Below, piece after piece: positions 10,531 through 22,190 of a stretch of 64,000 bases of DNA. How positions within the stretch are numbered: position 1 is the first letter of the stretch; each line of letters opens with the position of its first letter. The position numbers were made by a program, and so were the translations under genes. The notes under the pieces are model-generated. The model was not told the DNA's origin and did not search any database. It saw only the letters and a program-made list of their open reading frames with translations. The stretch comes from Lonicera japonica (lineage: Eukaryota; Streptophyta; Magnoliopsida; Dipsacales; Caprifoliaceae): positions 55,355,328 to 55,419,327 of the forward strand of contig CM038464.1 in assembly GCA_021464415.1 (NCBI GenBank), written 5' to 3'.

Positions 10531-12080
10531 CATGTGAAAGGGTCAAACTATTTGTTTTCTAATCCGTAAATTATTTATAATTGTAATTCATTTTGTCAAT
10601 AATATATTCATTAATAACTTTAATTAACATTTAAAAGGAAGGCAAGTAAGTATACGGGATAAGGTACGTCTGAACAAGAGTTTTAACTTAAATGAAGTGG
10701 AGCTAAGAAAGGAGTAGGCTACTTGCATTGCTCCCATATAAATAGTGCTTAAGATGTTATATAGTTCAATAAACTCAATAAATTAATATATAGTCTTTAT
10801 ATATTAAGACTTCGCTTGAGGATTCACATATTTTGTTAATTTAATTTTATATCTAGAGACTCGTAGAAATTAACCTTTACGGTTTTTGGTTCTACCACTT
10901 CTCACATGCATACGCATAAAACTTTTTTAGACAATCTTCTTATTTATTAAAGAAAAAGAAAGACTTGTTTGAGGAGTAAATTGATGAGTTTTTATAAAAA
11001 AATTGGTGTTAAAATATATATACGTGTGTGTGCGTGTTTATTTTTGACCATTGAAAAACCAAGTTTTATGAAAAATGTAATCCAATACGAACAACTAAGG
11101 TGTAAAATCTTTTTTCGTTTTTAAAAAAACGTTATCGCTAGTTCTTCTATTGTAAAATTAAATATATAAATGTTTCATATTTTTAGTTCTTCTATTGTAA
11201 AAGTGCATACGTGTGTCCACACTTAATTCGCTGAAAAAAGAACTTAACAGCTTAACGTGTGTTTGCAATGTCAACATACTATCGTTGTAAAATCTACAAG
11301 CATAAAACAGTAACATGCAAATGTTTCAACACACTATTCGTTAAAAATACGGAGTAAAAACATCAAATTTTATTGTCTATTTATTCTCAATGTATGCCCT
11401 TGATATTCAATGCGTCCTCACCAAATGCATGGATTAATATTGTAACCCAAGTTTATCTATCAAAATTGTTACCTGTGTCACCTCGATTGTAATTTTATTT
11501 GGAGTGCAAATTAAACTTGATTAATTTTATCTATTGTTGTTTCTTTTTGAATTAATTACGTTTATTATTTTCTTTTTCCTTAAATCTTATTAAACCCATT
11601 TTTTTTACGTACATCTAATTGTTATAAAATACAAAAGAAATTACAATTGGCCAATAGAGGTCATATGAAGGAGAAAGAGAAACATATGTAGACCAAGTAT
11701 ATGTATGTGATCTAAGAACAAGGAGACATGAATTAAAAACATATGTTGACCAAGTAAATGGTCTAAGAATAGGATCCATTTGTGTGTTTAATTACTAAAC
11801 TCTCGGAGCAACACTAGTTATAAGATAACTTTGCAATGTAAACTTATCTCTCTTCGAGATATACAACTATCAAATTGTACTATACAATTATTCAAACAAC
11901 CGTGCATTACCATTTTGTCCCTCTAACATCCAGCTAAAACTTGCCATCACTATACTAAAATCACCAGACTATTGTTGTTGTGCAACCTCTCTCTCGCGTA
12001 CGTACAGATCAGACTCTTAATCGTCGCATCAACCTCCCTACGCCACCTCGTATGTTCATGCCAAACTAACTCCTCATTAT
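10531..12080. other. Intergenic region upstream of the NHL gene
   Basis: AT-rich and non-coding. The only structure seen is a direct duplication at 11682-11724 and 11739-11774 (ACATATG-T-GACCAAGTA ... TCTAAGAA-A-AGGA). The second copy has TTGACC, a W-box core, at 11746-11751. The last 150 bases before the gene are less AT-rich and pyrimidine-rich on the plus strand, as often seen in plant promoters. Confidence 0.5.
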
Positions 12081-12087
12081 TATAAAT
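12081..12087 (+). promoter_or_regulatory. Probable TATA box of the NHL gene
   Basis: TATAAAT lies 50 bases before the start codon and is followed by a short pyrimidine-rich leader. A transcription start near 12110 would leave a 5' UTR of roughly 25 bases. Position and sequence fit, but no transcript data are available. Confidence 0.45.
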
Positions 12088-12136
12088 TAGTATAATTATT
12101 CTCACCCTTTCTCCTACGCGGGTCCCCCATCATTTC

Positions 12137-12901
12137 ATGGAGGGGAAGATCCCACCCGGTTGGCAGGGAAGCCATGACCAACCACCACTACCCCTTCCAC
12201 CTGGAAGGGAGAAATTAGAAACCTACGTGGTCCAGATCCCGAGGGAGCAAGTATACCGCGTGCCACCACCAGAGCACGCACGTATCATCGAGAGTTACTT
12301 AAAACCAGGTAAAGAGAAGAAGATAAATTTCACTTATTGCACTTGGGTTTTATTAGCTATTGCCATCATTGCTCTTATCATTGGCGTTTCAATTGGAGTA
12401 ACTCGTTTGTTGTACAACCCTAAATCCCCACATTTCTCCGTCACTAAGATTGTTGCAAAAATTCCGTCGCCTTCTAAGTATAAACATAAAGGGCCAAGAT
12501 TCGAGGTCTTGTTTAAAGCAAATAACCCTAATGAGAGAATGGGTATTTCATATAAAAAAGGTGGAAAAACCTCACTTTCTTTCAAGAATGATAAGGTCGC
12601 GAAAGGTGATTTTCCGTCATTTTCCCAAGAAAGCAAGGATTCAACTCTCCAAGAAGTAACCCTAGCTGCATCGAGAGGGGCATTGCCTAAAGAGATTGAA
12701 AGGGGCATAAATAGCACAACAATAACATCCAAGACAAAGAAAAAGGGCATCTCTTTAGGTTTTACTATAAATGTGCCAATAGAGTTTACTAGTTGGGCCA
12801 GAAATGTGCATAAAGGCATGACTGTGTCATGTGATTTTAAGGTAAATAATTTGGGCACAGGTTCAAAGATCTTATCTCAACAATGTAGTACGAAGATCTA
12901 G
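12137..12901 (+). CDS. NDR1/HIN1-like (LEA_2 family) membrane protein
   Basis: This single-exon frame of 254 aa is intact from ATG 12137 to TAG 12899-12901. A proline-rich cytosolic N-terminus contains IPREQVYRVPPPEHARI at residues 34-50, a signature seen in NHL6/NHL13-type proteins. A basic stretch (KPGKEKK, 56-62) precedes one hydrophobic span at about 70-90 (VLLAIAIIALIIGVSIGV). The rest is a LEA_2-type beta domain with the family motif NPNERMGISY at 130-139 and two C-terminal cysteines (232, 250). Family members are plasma-membrane proteins tied to pathogen response, abscisic acid and drought; the role here is inferred from family. The domain is rich in Lys and Ser compared with textbook NHL proteins. 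The start is the first ATG after the TATA box, and no longer in-frame start is supported. Confidence 0.9.
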   Translation: MEGKIPPGWQGSHDQPPLPLPPGREKLETYVVQIPREQVYRVPPPEHARIIESYLKPGKEKKINFTYCTWVLLAIAIIALIIGVSIGVTRLLYNPKSPHFSVTKIVAKIPSPSKYKHKGPRFEVLFKANNPNERMGISYKKGGKTSLSFKNDKVAKGDFPSFSQESKDSTLQEVTLAASRGALPKEIERGINSTTITSKTKKKGISLGFTINVPIEFTSWARNVHKGMTVSCDFKVNNLGTGSKILSQQCSTKI

Positions 12902-14478
12902 GTAACAAAGATGATCGAGGAGGATCAAATCGCCTTCATGGCCAGGTATATCTACGTGCAATGCATCCACGTACATGTATTTCATGACTTGATTGATAGT
13001 TTCTCTCTCATTGATCACCGCGTAATGAGACAAATAGGGAGGTTCTTGTAGATTCATCTGCATTGAATAATTCTTTTTCAACCGATAGACAATCGGGGGA
13101 GGAGATCGTTGTAATGGCCTGCGGTATATTGTTAAATCAAAGTTTAGTTTTTCCCTTTTCTAGCGTTTCTTTTTGGTCTCAATCATTTTTGAAGTGTCCT
13201 TTTCTTTTCCAACATCTAATATATATATATATATATAAGTAGAAGATTGGAGTAGAGGTATTCAATGTGATTCCTAGTTATGTACTGAAAATTCATGTTG
13301 AAACAATTAATCTAATAAGTCCAATCCATAGTGATTTCCAACGCCAAGTCTCAGTTTGTTCTTACTTGCTACTTTAGACAACTGAAATAAATTGGGGCTG
13401 AGATATATTTAGGGCTGACCCGAAAGATTGTGCCTGAACAAAATCAAATATGAGACGTGTGCCTCAGTGTCTTTATTGCTAGGCTAACTCCTTGGGTTAC
13501 TACATTAATATTGTAGTACGTGAAAATCAAACATGAGATCTGTAGGTTGAAATGGGGACTAAAAAATCTCACTCGCTTTAGCGAGTCCCAAACTACCAAT
13601 TTGGGAACAATATCTTTCACCAGTCTAAAAAGTTTGCAAACAGGCCCAACCCTAAATTTGGTTTCCAAAAGTATTGGATCTAGCACTGTGTACTTAATTT
13701 TTTCTAATACTTGGCCCATCTTCAATGTTTTCCTTTTTTCTTTTTCAAAAAAAGAAGGTATAAGCTCTTCCTTTTCTTAAATTTATATGAATTTCATTTT
13801 TAATGTTATATCTATACTATATATTGTATTATCTATCTATATTATATATTAAGAAGGAACATGAAGTTTTCAGTATTTTTGTGAAATTACGAAATTACTT
13901 TTTATATTTTCAAAATTACAATAAAAACGTTATACTTAAACAAAGATTTGAAGTTTAGATATTAAGCATGATGAACAAGAACTATTACTACTTGACCAAA
14001 CACCACTAAAATGCATTTATTTTGTAAAATCTATACATAAAATTGTACACGTACTAAGTGTACCACCGAGCCTAGTGAATTTATGAAGCACATACAAAGA
14101 GTTTGGTATGTAAACAAAATTACCAAGTTACTCCTCTTAGGCCCAAAATTACTTTAAAATAATATTTAAAGTATTATTTCAACTCATGACTTTCAATATG
14201 GAAATCATGATTACTTAATTACCACGAAACCAAATATCATTTTACGTTCTTATTATGAAAAAATTACTAAATATCATACTCCACACACTGTAGGCAATAG
14301 TTATTTAAACATTTTTGTGCCCAATTGACACATTTTCTATATTTACAAACTTAACTTAGAGAAAAAGACACACACACAAGAATAAGAAAGAAATAACTTC
14401 AAAGTACTTAAGTACTTTGTCTTAGGATGTTTTCAAATTCACGTACCCAATAAATCTTCTCATTCCACTTAAAAAAAT
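12902..14478. other. NHL 3' region and intergenic DNA
   Basis: The first 200 bases are less AT-rich and probably form the 3' UTR, with an AATAAT poly(A)-signal candidate at about 13066-13071. A (TA)n run lies at about 13221-13237. An open frame at 13520-13780 has no recognisable domain. No gene is seen in the remainder. Confidence 0.45.
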
Positions 14479-14487
14479 TAAGTTTAA
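14479..14487. repeat. Left 9-bp target-site duplication of MULE
   Basis: TAAGTTTAA, repeated exactly at 15995-16003. Confidence 0.8.
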
Positions 14488-15994
14488 GGGGGGAAAAAAT
14501 CCCCGAAGTGTGACCTTACGTACAATGTTTTTTCTGATGTTTCAATTTTCTCAATTTAACCCCTGAAGTACATTAAGTGAAGCAAATTGAACCCCGGCGC
14601 TAACAACGTTCGTGATTCCATCCAAAAATTTTACATTCAATCCCCTAAACTTTTAAAACTGACACTAAACCCCTTTAATTTATATTTTGTTAACACTTAA
14701 CCCCATTTTCATTAATCTTTATCACCACCTTCTTCAACCCATGCACCTCCATCCACCTTCTCTCTCTCTCCCCCCAGTCCCAAACACAAACGCTTTAATA
14801 ATTTTCATTCAAAATCATACCAACGTAACATCCTTTTGTCATCATTAATAATAATATCTTTATATATAAATTCACAAATATATACGTAGGACATATTACA
14901 TTTACTATTTATTATTATGTGTAGGGAATTTTTGTGTGACGAAAATGCCCCTAGGAGTTATGTATATTTACTACTTCAACAATGATAAATATTGGTGTTA
15001 ATGGAAAATTCCACTGTTGCTAATTAGTTGGGTTTTAAAAATTTTCTTCAAAATTACTTCATTAAATTAATGGAATTTTGACTAATGTTCCCACTACATC
15101 TAAAATGTACAATTTTTCTACTAGATTAGTACTTGAGAAGCTCCTACATTATTTTTGTCAAAATAAAATAATATTAAATGGTTATGTAAAATTGAATTTT
15201 GTGTAAAATATACATCAAATTTATTGTCACATTAGTTTTGTTACTTTTAATTTATTTGTTTTATAAAATTTTAAAATATAATAATTTTTAGTATAAAATA
15301 ATAGTTATATATTTGAGAAAATGAATTGAGCCATTTTTATACAGCTGCTGGAGATGGTCTAAAAAACATTAAACATGGTATGTTTAATATATTTGAGAAA
15401 ATATTAAAATATTTTCATGGGATGTTTAAGTTCTTAACCACTACACTACTTTTCTCAAATATATAACTATTATTAAAATATTTTAATATTTTCTCAAATA
15501 TATTAAACATGGTATGTCTAATATTTTTTAGACCATCTCCAGCAGTGTAGGAGCTTCTTAAGTAGTAAATATAATACGTCCTATGTATATATTTGTAAAT
15601 TTATATATAAAGATATCATTATTAATGATGACAAACGAATATTACGTTGGTATGATTTTGAATGAAAAGTATTAAAGCGTTTGTGTTTGGGATTGGGGGG
15701 AGAGAGAGAAGGTTGACGGAGGTGGGTTGAAGAAGGTGGTGATAAAGATTAATGAAAATGGGGTTAAGTGTTAACAAAGTATAAATTAAAGGGGTTTAGT
15801 GTCAATTTTAAAAGTTTAGGGGGTTAAATGTAAAAACTTTGGATGGAATCACAAACGATGTTAGCGCTGGGGTTCAATTTGTTTCACTTAATGTACTTCA
15901 GGGGTTAAATTGAGAAAATTGAAACATAAAGAGAAACATTACACATACGGTCATACCTCAGGGTTTTTTTTTTTTTTTTTTTTGTATTTTCCCC
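14488..15994. mobile_element. Non-autonomous Mutator-like foldback element, 1507 bp
   Basis: Two long inverted arms, 14488-14909 and 15562-15994, are close to 90% identical by eye. Shared words on reading outside-in include AACCCCTGAAGTACATTAAGTGAA, split here as AACCCCTGAAGTACA and TTAAGTGAA, then CTAAACCCCTTTAATTTATA and TCTCTCTCTCCCCCC. The element starts GGGG, ends CCCC and is flanked by the perfect 9-bp duplication TAAGTTTAA, the hallmark of Mutator-superfamily insertion. There is no transposase, and the interior is mostly a second inverted repeat. The right arm carries a run of 20 T at 15964-15983. Confidence 0.85.
15345..15545. repeat. Inner inverted repeat of the MULE
   Basis: CTGCTGGAGATGGTCTAAAA at 15345-15364 is mirrored by TTTTAGACCATCTCCAGCAG at 15526-15545. 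The arms extend inward about 70 bases to AAAATATTTT. A further pair, ATAGTTATATATTTGAGAAA (15301-15320) and its inverse (about 15452-15470), lies around it. The right side runs straight into the outer arm, so this looks like the original deep part of the terminal repeats, with the left side disrupted by about 200-bp inserts (roughly 14911-15118 and 15151-15343). Confidence 0.75.
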
Positions 15995-16003
15995 TAAGTT
16001 TAA
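15995..16003. repeat. Right 9-bp target-site duplication of MULE
   Basis: TAAGTTTAA, identical to 14479-14487. Confidence 0.8.
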
Positions 16004-18040
16004 TAATTTAACCCAATAGTCTGCTTGCCCATGTAATTCATAAAGAAAATTGAACTCTTTAGTTTTTTTAAAACTATAATTTAATGTGAAAATTATTCTT
16101 GCGTATGTATCTCTTTCTGTCCCATTTCCAATCCTTGCTTTTGTGATAAAAGCCATATAACCATTTTTTACCCTATATAATTGGACAAGAAAACTATAAA
16201 ACTAATTAAAGCAAAATATATTCAAACATATGCAAGTTTGGGAATGTATTATAATTGGGATTCTAGTAAGATTATGGGTCGTACTACGGAATTGGATTGT
16301 AAAAAGGAAAATTATTTTGAAAGCAAGGTCAAAATTCTCTTTCTTTGAAAATATTATAAATAGTATTAGGAGGAAAATGGTAGCCAAAATCTCTCAAGTA
16401 GCTAGAAGGTGAAGGCCCGTATTACTTGAGCTAAAACACTTCCGCCTTAAATAATCTATAGCCATAGTTAAAATGTAAAATACAAGATATTTGTTGGTAA
16501 AAGTCTATATTCATAAAAAGTATTTGTTATTGCGAATGTGTATTGCTGGTTATATGCAATTTTAAAGATAAAAGAATAGGGTTAATTCTTTTTCTTGTGA
16601 AATTAATTTTTGTAACGGGTAAAAGTAAGTTGTACCCAGGCAGTATCGTAGCTTTTTGCAATGGAAAGACAGCCCCTCAAATTACGTTCAAAATCATAAA
16701 TGTGAATTAACTTTTTTTTATTACATGTTATTAATTTGTTTGGTATGTGGTCTCAAACCGTAGGCTTTAGGATCATATAAAAAATTAACACTATTGTGGT
16801 GTTTATTTATGCTAAAAAAAAATACAATTTTTTACTGATAAGTGTTAATATCAAATAGCTATTTATCATAAATCAAATATAAAACACGTCATACAATGAA
16901 TTTCTCGCAATTTTTTGGTCCATATGCAGATAAATATTTTTTTTAAGAATATTTTGGGTAGCGACAAAATTCTCATTACTAAATTTTCCTCTTATTTAAT
17001 TATACAGGTTTTAATAAATTCATCCCATTTACGGGTGAATTGATTCTTTTTCCAACTAAATAAGTAAGGCGGGAAATAAATTGTTTCAAATTAAAGATAT
17101 AAGCGCACAATGACGCTTATTTTATTAGCAAGCCCATGGAGGGACCTTGACCTAGCTCATTTAAATTTAGCCCTAAGATAGGCCCAAAGATACAATACAA
17201 CAAGCATGTAGAGCTCAATCTCAAGCCCAAATCCGAAAGATAGAAGACATGGAAAGAAAGAAAGAAAGAAAGAAAAAATTATATATTTTTTAACTTAACT
17301 ATGATCTTATAAATGCTTTTTTTTTTTCTTACACCAAATGTGTGTCAAAAATTTATATATTCTCCCGCTTCAAAAAGGATTAGCTTGTTCGCAAATCAGC
17401 TTATAGCGATAAATATTTTAAGGCTCAATGATTCACAAAACATTTTTAATGACAGCTCTAGCTCAAAGTTTGCTAACCGTGAAAGATGTGTGAATTTTGA
17501 TAAATTCCTCCGTAGAGGGGTGGGGGTGGGTGATTATTTAATGATAGAAATAAATATGGGTGAGTATTTATGGAGGGAAAGTTTATTTTATTTTATTATT
17601 TACATTCTCTAACTTAACTATATACTATTTTATTTTATTTTATTATTTACATTCTCTAAATTAACTATATTCACAAGTGTTGTATGTTCCTTCCGCACAT
17701 GAAGTATGCTGAATTAAAAGGCTACAATCATACAGAGGTATCTCTCTTTACAGAAGATTATTCATACTTTTATTGCACGTACTTTAAAATAGTGTAGCAT
17801 CAATTAAAGCATGGGATCTTTATGGTGTATTATATATATATATATATTCTCACTATCTTAAATTAATAGTTTTATCTTCTTCTTTTTTATTGAATATGTT
17901 GATCTACACTTATATCGATATTATCTCTAATGTAAACACTTTGAAGAAACAAGTGTTGGATTTTGTCGCAAAAGGGCCTGGTACTAATTAATAGATCCAC
18001 CCTCTTATTAATTTCATGTTGAATCATTATACTTTTAACA
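16004..18040. other. Intergenic, no gene seen
   Basis: AT-rich DNA. An AAAG tetranucleotide repeat occurs at about 17254-17274, a near-direct duplication of a TTTTATTTTATTATTTACAT-like stretch at about 17586-17655, and a (TA)n run at 17831-17847. The open frame at 17313-17612 has no family features. Confidence 0.5.
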
Positions 18041-19770
18041 AGTGTACAACCCACGCGATACATGGGTGATTTACAATAAAATGATCGATTACAAATTAAG
18101 TATAAAAATCTTAAAAGGTTTGACTTCAAATCACTATTCTACAACAAAATCAATTATGAGTACATGTTTTCCTTGATAAGATATATATCAGGCCTCACAC
18201 AAACAATATTGACGATCCATGCGATGGAAGATTACAATATTTATCGTGCCATGAAAGATGCAAAAATAATATTGCGAATGATCCATGTATATCTGAGAAA
18301 AAAGTTATCATCAATATATGAAAAATAGACAAATAAAATTTCGAGGTCCAACATCATATTAAAGAAAACTCGGAAGTGTTTCTTAATTAGAAAATTGCAA
18401 AACGACTGCCGTACTTAGGTTCTTACTTATACAACTTTTTTAAAATAACACATCAAGTACTCACATAAATTTTATTACATTTTATCTACGGAAAACACTT
18501 TATCGGTATGATGCTCCCAGATTATACATAATATAATAACATATAATATTAACAACAAATAAAGAATATACAATCTTTTTAAACAAATGATCACTAAAAA
18601 GTTCTTATAAATACATGGATCACTTGATACAACAATCCACATTCATAAAGCGCGTACATGAAAAAATGCTCCCTATAAAACTCAAAACTTCCAAATTAAT
18701 GCCACCTATGACCAAGTTGATGGATTCTCACAGTTATACTTCTTTTTCTACATTTTAATGATGATTAAGAAAAGACAATTCAAAAAAAGATTAAGAAAGA
18801 TATAGAGTTATGATTTATTCCATTCTTGATAATCTATTTGAAAACTGAAGAAAAAAGGGAATGATATTATTCAAAAGCTTATACTTCTATTAGTTAACAA
18901 TTTGATAAAGAGTAAGTTATAATATAATACATACCTTTGGTTTGTAATATTAAACCAATTTGGAAAGTCATCCTCCAAATAAAAGTAATGGCAAAATCAT
19001 TAAACCTTGTAAAAAAGCTTTAATAATTTGGACGAACATTATGAGAAGAAAGACAAAATTGAAGTAAAATTCCACTAAATAGCATAACAAAATAGATCAA
19101 GCACAAAAGTTATTACATCTTTATACATTACCTTTTTCATTCTTTATCACGTGCAACTAAACACCAAATTTTTTACAATAAAAAACAATAAAAATACTCA
19201 AATTAATCTTCTAGGCCCCATGAATTCATTTTTATAGTTGGTTATAATAAGGAGTGAATATTTATGGTAGAGACTAATTGCAATAAATAATTATATACTT
19301 TATAAATAAAATGCATGAAGAAGAGGAAGAGACCGTAATAAAATTGTGGAAATACAAAGAAAATTATGTCTATAGACAATTAATGAATTAATGAAGCGAA
19401 AATGATTAGATAACGTAATATAAAGAATTGTAATTGGTTCTTAATGGAGAGAAAATAATTAATGTTAAGAGAGAAAATTGTTAAAAACAAAAAAAGGAAA
19501 GGTGAAAAAGTCATGGGAAAGAAATTTTAAGAGACACATTATGTGAGATAATTGAAGAATTAATGAAGATAAATAAAAAAGATAAACAGATTCTTACAAA
19601 AATATATAGAACATATGCAAATTGGTGAAGTAATGAATTAAATGCAGAATTAAAGGAGTCTTACTTTCTTCGTAATACTCATAATATTAAATTGAACATT
19701 AATTAGGAGAGAGAAACATTATTACGGAGAACTTCCTCCATATATAATACTATTATAAATATATGATATG
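18040..19770 (-). mobile_element. Candidate Helitron relative, 3' end near 18040
   Basis: On the minus strand the sequence just above 18040 reads a short hairpin (CCCATGTATCGCGTGGG, 18049-18065) followed by TTGTACACTTG. It closely matches the 3' end of the Helitron candidate ending at 21050, and the similarity continues for about 70 bases. The 5' end is not certain; an A|TC junction near 19767 is only a guess. The terminal CTTG departs from the CTRR rule by one base. Confidence 0.35.
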
Positions 19771-20575
19771 ATGTGGGCTATTGATTTTTAGCAACACTCT
19801 TTGGGAATATCTCAAGTGAATAATCTCAGTTCTTATTTGAAAAATAATTAATGTATCAACTATCATAAATAGATATCTATACACACATGTCCATTCAAAA
19901 TAGGACGTTTCTCTAGATCTCTTTAAGAAAAAAAAAATCATCCCTTTGAGGCGTAAACAAATGAATTTTAATGAAACTTAGTGTAGAAGATCTTTATAAT
20001 TAAATTATCTTCAAAAAAATTAATATTGAAGTGGGTTTAGTGCAACATTGTATATATATATATATGTATATAGTACTATTAATTGTGTTAAAAAATACTA
20101 AACTCAAATGGAAAAAGTTAATGATATTAGCACTCCGACAAAAGTATTTTATCACTCTAAAATCATCTTTAATGATAAAAAAAAGTCCCAAAAAAAATAT
20201 AAAGTATTACTAAAAAGGATTTTAGAGTGTTATATTACTTTTTTAAAGCGTTAATATTATTAATCAACTGAAAATAATTGTATAAATAAATGGCATAATA
20301 ATAATGAAAGTTGCGAACGGGGCCGCCCGCCCTGTATTAAGTTTGCACTTGCACATGGTTAGGCTCAAAGGATTCTTCCTTTAATGTACTTTTAAGGATG
20401 GAATAGATATGATGACTATACTTTATCTCCCTTCTTCGTATGAAATCATTGATCAATATGAATATATAAGACTCAAAATAGTTTGGGTTCATGCATGTGT
20501 GCATCTATATACTCAATCCCCAACATAGATTCATGAATATCATAAGAAATAAATAATACTAAATATACTTATGTT
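19771..20575. other. Intergenic, no gene seen
   Basis: AT-rich, with a (TA)n stretch at about 20051-20073. CACTCTAAAATC (20153-20164) and GATTTTAGAGTG (20218-20229) form a possible small hairpin. A GC-rich patch lies at about 20318-20333. No coding signal. Confidence 0.45.
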
Positions 20576-20968
20576 GACCTTCTTAAATAAGCGGTCTCCG
20601 TCTTTTAAGAACTTTCATTAAATTAATTAATTTAAGGACCTTTCATATCAAAAATAAATAGCTAAACTTTTTCATGAAACTTGGGGAAGATGATCCACCA
20701 ACTTTCAAAAAAAAAATCAAACAGAAAGTAGATTAACTAGATATCAAAAATTTCAACGTCCAAAAATGTGGATATAAATTAAATTTTTAGTTACCCTACT
20801 CCCCGATTGAGTTGTTTGATGAAAATTTGGCGGAGATGATCTAATTATAAAGGTAGATCATCTCCACCGACTTTCATAAAAAAAAAATTCAATCCTTTTT
20901 ATCCCTTCAATATGGATAATCTTTTAAGTTAAGGACGGAACTTAAGAAGTGACCAATCTCCTTACATA
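20576..20968. mobile_element. MITE family A, copy 1
   Basis: This copy carries the family hallmark: a GAAA-TTGG-GGAGATGATC block and its inverse (for example 20681-20697 and 20851-20875), a central AAAAATTTCAACGTC segment, and outer arms with TTTAAGGACC (about 20629) and TTAAGTTAAGGACGGAA (20925-20941) in opposite orientation. Exact ends are uncertain. Other copies lie at 23560, 28250, 29825 and 47040. Confidence 0.65.
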
Positions 20969-21297
20969 AGTAATCATAATATAAATTAACATTTAAGAGA
21001 TAATATTGTAGTACGATGCTACATGCGCTTTACCTGAAACTCAAGGAAATTAGTGTACAACCCAAGCAATGCGTGGGTATTTAACAGTAAAATTATTCAA
21101 TTACAAAGTTAAAATTATAAGTATACTCTTACAATTAAATAGGTACTTTATTTTACATTTGTGTAAAATTTTAACTGTGTAAGTGTGAAACTCGAGAACC
21201 TGCAAAATTAATCAAATCATTAAAATATAAAAGTTGTAGAATTATAGGAAATGAAAATAGGAAGATTATTTTGCAAGAGCTAATAACAAATGAAAAA

Positions 21298-22190
21298 CAT
21301 GTGAGATCAAGAATTCTTTCTCATTTTTAAATTGTCGTGAAAAGGAAGGCAATCCAAATAAATAGTAGAAGGATAGTTATTATCAAAGAATATAGAGGCA
21401 AACATACCATAAAGAACATGGAAATTTCACTTTATCGGCATTAAAAGATTTCTTTCTCAATTTTAAATTTTTGTGAAAAAAGGTAACCCAAATAAATAGT
21501 AAAAGGATAATTATTGCCAAAGAAAGAATATATAAGCAAACATAACACAAAGAACATCATTCATTTCACTTTACAAGTAATTAATGTCTAGTGATGTGAA
21601 TAATATTTTCACATACATCATGGCATCTCTAATATCTCTTATACTTTTACATCAAAAATAATAAAAGGATAAGGGTGATTTAGAATTTTGGTGCCGTTTA
21701 CTCCTGTATATCATATGTTGGGTGCCAAAGTTTTGCGTAATAGGTGTTTGAGTGGCATTTTGGATGGAATTCATTAGTCAACATGGTCAACTGTTAGCTC
21801 TGTTAATTTTTGATCAAATTTACCTATTTTACCCCTAGAAAAAGACAAAACATATTGCTCTTGCTTAGGGGTAAAATGGTCAGAAATTAACGGAGCTAAC
21901 GATTAACCATGTTGACTAGCGGATTCTGTCCAAAATGGCACCCAAGCATCAATTATGCAAAACTTTGACACTCAACATCTGATATGCAAGAAGAAACATC
22001 ACCCAAAGTCTAAATCACCCAAAGGATAGTTATTGCTAAAGAAAGTATATAGAACCAAACATAACACAAAGAAAATCAATAATTTCACTTTACTGGCAAT
22101 TAATGTCTAGTGATGTGAATAATATTTTTACACACATCATGGCATCTTTAATATCTTTTATATTTTTACATCAAAATTCAATGGAAAGAT
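21298..22190. repeat. Degenerate tandem repeats inside the Helitron candidate
   Basis: Three related blocks begin near 21355, 21490 and 22021. Each has a form of AAAGGATA-TTATT-C-AAAGAA followed by CAAACATA-CA-AAAGAA and TTTCACTTTA. The second and third also share TTAATGTCTAGTGATGTGAA and a CATCATGGCATCT segment. The third block is separated from the others by the 348-bp insertion at 21673-22020. Confidence 0.7.
21673..22020. mobile_element. 348-bp palindromic MITE, Mutator-type
   Basis: The left arm starts GGGTGATTTAGA and the right arm ends TCTAAATCACCC. The arms continue inward for about 165 bases with matching words such as TAGTCAACATGGT and GTTAATTT, so nearly the whole element is a hairpin. 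It is flanked by AAAGGATAA (21664-21672) and AAAGGATAG (22021-22029), a 9-bp target duplication with one mismatch. Confidence 0.75.

Noticed and set aside
13520..13780. 86-codon plus-strand frame overlapping a 93-codon minus-strand frame
   Set aside because: Neither strand shows a known domain, and the pair overlaps in a way typical of chance frames.
17313..17612. 99-codon plus-strand frame
   Set aside because: It is AT-rich, ends in a low-complexity duplication and has no recognisable domain or promoter context.
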